Positions 55,991-64,000 of a DNA stretch of 64,000 nt are shown piece after piece; position 1 is the first letter of the stretch, and each line of letters starts with the position of its first letter. Made by a program: the position numbers and the translations under genes. The DNA is from Charina bottae. Its lineage: Eukaryota > Chordata > Lepidosauria > Squamata > Charinaidae. Location: the NCBI GenBank assembly GCA_023362775.1, contig JALMGJ010000014.1:4427501-4491500 (forward strand), in the 5' to 3' direction. Under the pieces are notes generated by a model, which did no database searches, was not told where the DNA came from, and saw only the letters and a list, made by a program, of their open reading frames with translations.

Positions 55991-57309
55991 ACACGACTAG
56001 GTGAGGCACTTGTCCGTCTGCACTTTTCTCCCTTGGCTGCCCCCAGTCCACCATCAGGATATCCGATACCTTGCAGGATATCTGCATTGTGTTGTTAGTT
56101 ATCTGAGAACTAAGGATGGGAGTGGCTAATCAGACCTTTATGTCTGGGCTATTTCCCAGGGAAAATCACTGGCCATACAGCTTGGAACTGTGTGAGTTTT
56201 AGTCCCACCCCACACACTTGGAGAGCATTGCATTAGGAAGACTTCTACAGTAAGAGGCTGTGTTTGCACAACGCATGAAACGAGGTCAATTAAAGATCTA
56301 GCAGCTGCATTCATACAGCAGTCAGCTTTAATCTTGCTTTGCTTTTCCAGAAGGAGAGTTAGCATTGCGCATACTCAGAAAAGGTGTTAATTCAGTCTCA
56401 TATGTGATGTATTGCAGTGTTTAAACATCAGCCATAATTTGTGATGGATAAACTGCCTTCTTTACTAGAGTGTGTGAATCATTGTTTGCTTCTATGGCTT
56501 CTAAAACTTGACGATTGTGGTTCAAACCTCCTCCCCCCCCCAAAAAAAACAACAACACAAATCCTGAAACCCAAGAGCTTCCCTGATTGAGATCAGACTT
56601 CAAAACCTGGATATAATCTGAAGGGGGCAGTACTATGAATGAAGCTCGAAACAAATGGCAGATGAGCAGTATGTTTATATTAGATTTATATCCCACCTTT
56701 CATTCAGGAGCTAAAGGCAATGTATGTAGCATTCCTCTTCTTATTTTTCCCCATAGCAACCATATGAGGTAGGTGGGCTGAGAAAGAGAGACAGGGACTA
56801 GTCCAAAGTCACGCAGGGAGCTTCTGTGGCTGAAAGTGGACTAGACCCTGAATTTTCCTGTCCTAGTCCAACACCTTAACCACTACAGCACATTTATGGG
56901 TGTTATGGGTAGAACTTTGTAGAATCAGGCACCTACATTTTTCAGACCTTGGGACTGTTTCTTTGATATTTGTCTTGATCAAATCAGTAAAACCATTGCC
57001 CGGTGGGTCACCAAGCAGTGGCGCCTGATGTTTTCTTATGTAGATGTGGGATTCTTCCTCATTGACCATCTCCCATTTTGCCTTTTCTCATTCCAAAGTG
57101 CTCCTTTGATTTTGTGGTGCTTGAGGGGAGAGAGGTCCATTGTTGCTTCATCCTTTTCTCTCCCCAGCTGCTCTTCTTCATCTGTGAAAAATTCAGATTT
57201 CTTGAAATCACTAGCCAAACAGCATGAAGCCTGGGACAATCTTGGTTTATTTTATTTTGCCTTGTTTATTATAAACACTGGGGTGTGTACACTTTGAACT
57301 ATGAATAAA
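55991..57309 (+). other. SPATA19: Possible SPATA19 3' UTR up to a poly(A) signal
   Basis: The first AATAAA after the stop that I found is at 57304-57309. A SINE in antisense (56684-56888) lies inside, so a shorter UTR ending at a variant signal is equally possible. Confidence 0.3.
56684..56888 (-). mobile_element. tRNA-derived SINE, antisense
   Basis: It begins with TTTATATCCCACCTTTCATTC (tail) and contains GAGGTAGGTGGGCTGAGAAAG and CCAAAGTCACGCAGGGAGC. It ends with the tRNA-like head, TCCTAGTCCAACACCTTAAC then CACTACA. It is the same family as 33995 and related to 44495. Confidence 0.65.
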
Positions 57310-57821
57310 ATTCCCTAATGTTAAAAATGCTTTCCAAAAGTCAGAGGTCTCCTTTTTTTTTCTTTTAAAGATAACAACAATTAATTCAAGTGGGTGTTTG
57401 AGGCAAGTGTTGATGATGTTCTTGTGATTCTTCAGGTGCCTAGCAGGTCTTGCACAAACATTCCACCAGAGGGCGGTCTATGCTCATAAGAACCAACAAC
57501 TAAGGGATAACAGTGGCAGATGGAGTTTGTCTTGAGGAGTGTCTTGCATTCTAGAATCTCTCTATTTCAGAACATCAGAATTCTCAATACTAACCCAAAT
57601 CATTGCATTGCCCAGACACCTCTCACATTTTTTCAGGGCAGGGGTATTCTTAGAGTAGATGAGAGAATCTACTGCTGACATCTCTTCTGAACTGGCAGAA
57701 GAAGAATGTGGGGGCAAAGATGAAGCCATGAACTGAAACAAGACGGCCCCTTCACAGGATGCAGGTGTCATGAACCCAGGCCATCAGATCAGAAAGACTC
57801 CAAAGACTCTGGAGTTGATTA

Positions 57822-58078
57822 GGTAAAGGTAAAGGTTTTCCCCTGCACAGTCGTGTCTGACTCTAGGGGGCAGTGCTCATCTCCATTTCTTAGCCGAAGA
57901 GCCAGCGCTGTCCGAAGACGCTTCCACGGTCATGTGGCCGGCATGACGCACGCGGAACGCTGTTACCTACCCACCGAAGTGGTACCTATTCATCTACTTG
58001 CATTTGCATGCTTTCGAATTGCTAGGTTGGCAAGAGCTGGGGCGAGTGCGGGAGCTCACTCCATCACGTGGCGCTCAG
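57822..58078 (-). mobile_element. 5'-truncated Sauria-type SINE, antisense
   Basis: The GGTAAAGGTAAAGG tail, GTCGTGTCTGACTCTAGG and the body to GGGAGCTCACTCC are present, but the tRNA head is missing. GTTGATTA duplications at 57814-57821 and 58079-58086 show insertion of an already truncated copy. Confidence 0.78.
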
Positions 58079-59375
58079 GTTGATTATGAACCTCAATTTA
58101 ACTCAGTACAAGGGAAACCTTTGGCATCCCTTTTGTGCCATCCCAGACTGAGGGTATCCCATGGGTTTAACAATGGAGATTTGTTTTGCTATCCCAACTT
58201 TTGAACTGGAAACAGTTCTCTTGTGTTTGTAAGATAAGACTCTGAATTTTCTACATCCTCATCAGACAACTCCTTGAAAGTGTTTTATTACTGGCTTTAG
58301 GTCCTGAAACAGGACACTCTGAAGTATTTAACTACTAAACTCAATATAGATACATATAGAGGGCTTTTTTTTTTTTTAAAACTCAGAGGCCTGGAAACAT
58401 TTTATTCATTTGCTATCACCAGCTTGCTTTTCATTGAATCCTCTATCAATGATTTTTTTTTCCTTCTTAGTATGATGTGTGATCTCCCTCATCATCTGGG
58501 GCAATGTTGTGTGAAGCCACATCATAATAACTATTGCTTTATATACTCTTTTAGTTAGCTGAACATCCAGGGTTGCCATTAGACAAGAATAAAAACATTA
58601 AGTGCAGCTTGATTAGCAGAAATTTGCAGGAAAATCTCATTGCATAGAGGTACATATCATTCTCACCTGCTAGTGTCTGATGATCGAGCTGCGGCACAGG
58701 AGCAGGGGTAGTAACAAAAGTTGGCACCCCGTCTTGCTGCCACATTGCTGGATGGTCGTGTTCTCAGTGTTTGCAGAATCCTATTTGCAGCGGTGGGGAA
58801 GAAAAGAAGAGAAGTCATTAACCGGTTCAATAGCAGCTTTGTTCCCTGCATGATTATGGAAAAGTGACATGGCAGCTCCACCTGTATTCCAGGCATCGCC
58901 AATTTTTGTGCTGAATTAATCAGTGGCCAAGTAAGTAATAAGTGGCCAAGATGTGCCTGCTCAGCCATGACCAAAGCATTTGCGTAAGTAAATGGGGCTG
59001 AAAAAGAAACACTAATCAAGATATTTTGGGGGTCACAGGTTCCACAAGGCTGCTAACAGACTCTGTGGAATACTGACCAAAGTGCCGGTCAGGAAAAGCA
59101 GAGTTTGCCTGTGGGAGATTCTGGCTGAGAAGAAAAGGTCACATGGTCCACCCTGATGCAGAGGAGCTCAAAGTGTTGATGTTCCTGCTCTTGTGTCTTT
59201 GTAACCAATCCCTTTGTTAAAGGGGAGAAGGAGAAGGACCCCAGCCCACGTCCTGCAGATGGGGTTAAGCTAGAAAGCAGAGACATGGCTGCTATGGCCA
59301 AAGTTGGACAATCTGATACGTTTGTGAATTCTTACCTAAAATGACCTAATCCATGACACTCAAACAAATGTGAAA

Positions 59376-59525
59376 GACCTGCAGCTCAACAGCAGAGTAT
59401 CAACTCTGCATGCAAAAGTCCCCAGGTTTGATCTCCCACAGCTCCAGGTTGGCCTTGAAAAACTCCACTTTGTAATCCTAGAAGGCCTCTGCTGGTCATT
59501 CTCAACTACTTGGAAGTACAGCACG
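59376..59525 (+). repeat. Diverged tRNA-derived SINE
   Basis: AACTCTGCATGCAAAAGTCC, CCAGGTTTGATCTCCCACAG (B-box-like) and CTCCAGGTTGGCCTTGAAAA follow the layout of the amniote 'trashed-tRNA' SINE whose head reads TAGAGCATC...GCATGCAGAAGG. Confidence 0.5.
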
Positions 59526-60080
59526 AACAAAACCTTACAACAACTTTAAACTCTTGAGCCTCCCCATGGCCATACCCACTTGTGGAACAGGGCTCTTGAC
59601 CTTCATTAAAGTCTGGAGTTGCCCTCAAGATGACACAAAATATTCACTCCTGGGCTAGACTGATAATGTACTGAGTTGGTAGAATGGGAGGCCAAAGTGA
59701 GAGCTTTTTTTTTTTGGCACACACTGGGTCAAATGTCTTGGAAAGAATGCAACTGAATCCCCCCTGTTCCCTTTAAACCCCCCTATTATTTCCAGAATGA
59801 AAGGACACCCTCTTGAACCCAAGATGCAGCTGAAATGGCTGGGCCAGGCAGAAATCATTTCAGGCAGGGTTGCATCAAGTGAAGCCCGTAGAATATGATT
59901 AGTAGTAAAATCCCTCAGGTACTTTATCAGTATTCATTAGTTCTATGCCCACCACCACCTGCCAGTCTGGGAATTGAGAAGCTGAAGTCATATGTCTGAC
60001 CAGGAGAGGTTGAATGGGTTGATTCCTGAAGGGAGGCTCCATTGCCTGCCAAAGGCACACAGTTTCCCAAGGCATACATG

Positions 60081-60227
60081 CAAATACATACATACATACA
60101 TACATACATGCAGTGAATTATTGATTGGTGGGAAAGCTGTGGCTCCGACAAGACCATTATTGCCTTTGACTTCATGCTTAAATCTCCCCCCCCTCTCTCA
60201 TACACACACACACACACACACACACAG
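60081..60227. repeat. (CATA)n and (CA)n microsatellites
   Basis: Two short arrays: CATA repeats at about 60081-60110 and CA repeats at about 60203-60226. Confidence 0.85.
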
Positions 60228-62406
60228 ACACAAAAATCCCTAAAGCAGTTGCAGTCTTCTTTGCTTGAATGCCTTTCCCATCAGTGCTGTGGGCGGTATG
60301 TTTATTCTCTCAGGGAATGCCAGAGGAGAATTGAGGGCAGCTAATGAATAAAGTCAATGCCAAGAGGGGTTGGGAATAAGACAGAAGAGTCCTGGAAGGG
60401 AGCAGAAGGAGGCAATAGGCCCAATTGTCTGCTTTCTCCAAGGATTATAGGAAAACGGAAATGGGGAAGGATTGCACTTGAGCTGAAGTGGAACACAGCA
60501 GAAGTTCAAAGGTTTGGCAGGGTTGCAGAACTGGGATTATGAGAAGGATAATCCTCTGTTTTCTAAGGCAACAGATTGTTTCTCCCATTCTTTGTATTTT
60601 TCTTCGCTGGAATGGCCCTTGGCTCTTTCATCAACCCATGCTGCAGGACAACCACCTCTTCTACTGTACTGGAAAAAAGCAAGCTCTTTCAGAATGACTC
60701 TTTGCTCTTTCAAACCCTATGAAGAGAGCCAGTGGAGAACCCCACTGACTTCTTGAAGTTCTTTCAAAGCTTAGACCGTGACCTGCGATGAATTCACTCC
60801 GCAATGACCACTCTAACCACAGAGTCAAGGTGACAGAAAAAGGAAGGCTTCCAGGGGCAAGAGATCTCCATATTGCCAACACAGAGGATCTCAGCTTCTG
60901 CTTAAGACCCTGGAGAGCTGCAAGAAGTCAGAGAAGACAAGCCTCCCCAAATTAGCATCTCACCAAAGGGCCAAGACTACTATCCCAAACCCAACAAGGC
61001 TGAGGATTTGGGGAACTGTAATCTGGAGGATACAACGTTGGAGAAGGTAGCATCTGGACCATCTGACATGTCTTTTACTTAGTTTTGTGTAGCATGTTGT
61101 ACTGTATGATCCTTGCCCATAGAGGTTTATAAGCCATCATGGCCATTGAGTGTAATGTCTGAAGCTAGTTAATGGTGTTTTATTCTACAAACCATACTCA
61201 ATTCTCAATTGAGAATTGAGTATTGAGTAACCATGGTTAAGCAAATCCTGCCTTGGCAAAATGTGTGAACCCAGCCAAAGCAAAGCAACATTATATGCTA
61301 TCGAGTTAGATTGTTTTATACCTGGAAGGCTATCTTCTTCTGGGGAAAAAAAATATTATGATGGTTTTAGAGCAGGAAAATAGGTAAACTGGAAAGCATT
61401 TATTATCCATGGTATTTCTTCTCTCAAAACAATTCCTCTCCCTATATATACTTAAAAAATGTCAGACTAGGCATCAGAAAATGTCATCGGACTTTCATTA
61501 CGGGCACTTATCTCCTGCTGTTGCCTGCTGCCCTTTGTCGTTGTTGCTATTTCATTGCCGCGCTGCTTCAATTGCGTTCAGTTCTGTGGCGACTTTATTA
61601 CAGTGGGTTCTCTGTTGTGCTTTAGAGAGCAATCTGCTCTGAGCAGCTTTTAGCTGGAAATGTGGGACAGAAATGTCTCAATCGTAGGCAAAGTAAACTA
61701 AATAGTCACAGCAAAGGGACTGGTGTTCAGGGCAAGTTTGGATTAATCCCTCCTCCCCATTGTAAAAGCTCAGACCAGTGTCTGTTGGCAACATCAGATG
61801 GCGCCATTGTGTAACCTTGAATGGCTTTTCTGCCCGTTGAGCGTCTTCCAAAAAAGTCTGGTAGATTCCTCCAGTCTGCTTTTATTCCCTCCCCAGCAAA
61901 TAACCCATTACAACCCTCTACCCAATTGGTCCTTTGATCACAGACATTCCACTGCCTGAGCTTCTGCCACTACTTGTGCAACAACAGCAACCACTTAGCA
62001 GCTGTCTTCACACCCCAGCTTCGCTTAAGGCATTCCATTTTCTAAGCTGTGGTGGAAGCAACCTAGAATTTAAAACTGTATTTGCACATTTGAAGGTTAT
62101 AAGAGCCTGTTTCCAATGAGAATTGGTGGTCTTTTCAATCTCTTGCCTCAATCTGACGGGGAATAGTTTGAGATGCAGGCCTTGTTGGGGAAAGGCCATT
62201 TCATCAAACTCTCATCAGCGCTGTAGGATTGCCAACTGACCTGAAAAGAAATAATGACAGCCCAAATCGAGTTCTACAAACCAGCAAATAAAGCTGTTGG
62301 GGTTTGATATACCCAGGAATTTACTGTTAGATATGAATTATACAGAGAGGCTTGATTTCTAGGTGAGAGGTGAAATATTCTGCAGAGTCACCCAATTAGC
62401 AGCCAT

Positions 62407-62752
62407 TGTTGTAGGGACGATGTGGCAAGGTATGACACATAACAACAGGTGCTAAGAGTTAAGTTGGGTGTGGTAGATAACGAGAGTGACCTATAATGTG
62501 ATTGGTCAGTTTATCTATAAAAGCAGAGATATTCTGTTTTCCATTTTATTCCCATTTTCTCATTCAACCTCTGTATGCTGTATCGTTGGTTATCATTTGT
62601 TACCTGTGTGGAAGTGATCTGTAAATACGTATGTATATAAGTAAATAGGCTATTTTATATAATCTCTGTGTGAGTGTCTATTTGCTATACAGACTAAGGA
62701 TCACTGGTGCCTAGGAGAGAAGCAGTCCGCTCCATCCGCTCGCCCTTTAACA
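62407..62752 (+). repeat. Candidate solo LTR
   Basis: The segment starts TGTTGTAGGG and ends CCTTTAACA, a TG...CA unit with TGTT/AACA ends. A CCAAT-complement (GATTGGTC) precedes TATAAAAGCAGAG at about 62516, the usual U3 promoter layout. Flanking 5-bp sequences do not match, so the boundaries or the assignment may be wrong. Confidence 0.3.
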
Positions 62753-63289
62753 AAAGCATAGGAATAAATGATTGCATCTCTTCATGACTGTCTGCACATC
62801 CAGCTGCTACTAAAGACATAGCCACAAGGGCTGGATGAAAAGCTGGGAACCGCCATTATTTCAGTCAGGAACTCTAGGTAGGTTCAGCAGCCTCTTCCCC
62901 ATGATGACATTAAAACCAAGTTTATGCATTGTGCAAAGCCATAATATGCTTTCTTGGTTTGGGGTCTGCATGCTTGGTGAATCAAATTATGATGAGTAAA
63001 CTATGATTTAAGGCTGAAAATCACAGCTTTGCCAGCTCTTGGAAAGACATATTGGGATATTGAGGAAGGCTAAGACAGAGGGCGGAGTCCAGCAGTTGGG
63101 GTGGGGTTAGGGGACTTGCTTAGAGACTCAGGCAGCTGCAGGGGCGGAGCCTAGTGAGTAAGTTGATAGTAAGTTGATAGTTCTCTTCGATTGGTAAGTT
63201 GATAGTGTCAAGATACCCTGCTTTTTCTATGGAGGTTCTGAGAGATTTCTTGTAGATCAAAGTGGAGGCCAATAAGGGATCAATTGGTG

Positions 63290-64000
63290 TTCATCATTCA
63301 TTGGCGATCACTCGTAGCCGAGTAAGATTGTCTTCCAAAGGTAAAATTTTAACGGTGAATCTGTAAGTGGCTATAAAGGCCAATTCTGGATCCGCACAAC
63401 CTCCCACAATGAGGGCATAGGTTTCCGGGTGGGAGACGGTCATGATGAGGGTTTGCCTGACATGCCTTCCTTTTAGCTCTCTTCTCCTTTTCGCCCTGTA
63501 CTCGTGCTTCTTCAAAGTCCATAGCGCCATTAATAAAGGATGACCTCCAATTGAAACGCTCATGAGTTAGGGCTTCCCAGTTCTCAATGCTGATATTACA
63601 TTTTTTTAAATTAGCTTTGAGAGTATCTTTGAATCTCTTTTGCTGTCCACCAATATTCCGTTTTCCATTCTTAAGTTGGGAGCAAAGTAGCTGCTTTGGA
63701 AGACGATGGTCAGGCATTCGAACAACATGACCGGTCCAGCGAAGTTGATGTTGGATGATCATTGTTTCAATGCTGGTGGTTTTCGCTTCTTCTAATATGC
63801 TAACATTAGTCTGCCTATCTTCCCAAGTAATTTGCAGAATTTTTCGGAGGCAACGTTGATGGAATCTTTCAAGAAGTTGGAGATGGCGTTTGTAGAGGGT
63901 CCATGTTTCACAGGCGTACAGAAGGGTTGGTAGTACAATGGCTTTGTAAACAAGCATTTTGGTCTCCCTGCGAATGTCCCGATCCTCAAACACTCTACGC
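63290..64000 (-). mobile_element. Non-LTR retrotransposon ORF2 C-terminus
   Basis: An uninterrupted frame from the right window edge to about 63349 encodes LLYACETWTLYKRHLQLLER, then LRWTGHVVRMPDHRLPKQLL and a basic linker. It ends in a C2H2-like knuckle, CPHCGRLCGSRIGLYSHLQIH (C-x2-C-x12-H-x3-H). This is the module after the reverse-transcriptase domain of a non-LTR retrotransposon distinct from BovB. The untranslated end (GAAGACAATCTTACTCGGC, then TACGAGTGATCGCC) follows to about 63290. The rest lies outside the window. The frame is free of stops for over 210 codons, so this copy may be young. Confidence 0.75.

Larger units (their letters stand above)
58087..63290. other. Intergenic sequence right of SPATA19
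   Basis: Apart from the listed SINE, microsatellites and LTR-like segment, I see no gene. The ORFs on both strands are short and unlike known proteins. A diverged MITE with AACCATGG/TTGAGAATTGAG motifs lies at about 61119-61277. Confidence 0.5.

Noticed and set aside
58663..59019. 118-codon ORF on the - strand
   Set aside because: There is no domain or splice partner; its apparent Ala/Arg-rich end comes from a locally GC-rich stretch.
62407..62752. Complete endogenous retrovirus
   Set aside because: Only an LTR-like segment is visible; no gag, pol or env coding sequence or primer-binding site follows.

Overview
The window is vertebrate nuclear DNA, most likely from a squamate reptile (lizard or snake). 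Genes are split by GT-AG introns. The repeats are those expected of squamates: a 5'-truncated BovB/RTE LINE, tRNA-derived SINEs of the Sauria type with an ACCTTT-repeat tail, CR1-like LINE remnants, Penelope-like elements and several non-autonomous DNA transposons. Two protein-coding genes are supported. Both are on the + strand, in the same order and relative orientation as human IGSF9B and SPATA19, as I recall the human locus.

Region 1 (1331-29917) is the 3' half of IGSF9B, a synaptic immunoglobulin-superfamily adhesion protein. Eight coding exons join in one frame and give about 883 residues: the end of the first fibronectin III (FN3) domain, the second FN3 domain, the transmembrane helix, a very large exon for the proline/serine-rich cytoplasmic tail, and two C-terminal exons ending in a class I PDZ-type ligand (A-T-L-L). 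The Ig domains and signal peptide lie upstream of the window. Alternative C-termini are possible. The intron after the large exon gives a stop almost at once if retained, and a 46-nt candidate exon at 15915-15960 carries an in-frame stop as its last codon.

Region 2 (29918-51970) is about 22 kb without a recognised gene. It holds decayed repeats, including two Penelope-like copies (39377-39838 and about 40630-40990) that retain hammerhead-ribozyme cores, a hAT element with perfect 8-bp target-site duplications, SINEs and microsatellites.

Region 3 (51971-55990) is a complete six-exon SPATA19 (spergen-1, a sperm mitochondrial protein), predicted at 191 residues. The acceptor of its fourth coding exon directly abuts a long pyrimidine microsatellite.

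Region 4 (55991-64000) is intergenic, with SINEs, an LTR-like segment and, at the right edge, the C-terminal end of a non-LTR retrotransposon ORF on the - strand.

No CRISPR, operon or prokaryotic feature is present. The strongest non-genic signals are the hammerhead motifs in the Penelope relics, four hAT-type elements with intact 8-bp duplications (one chimeric with another), and the splice acceptor built from a microsatellite. Family names come from recall and motif recognition, not from a database search.
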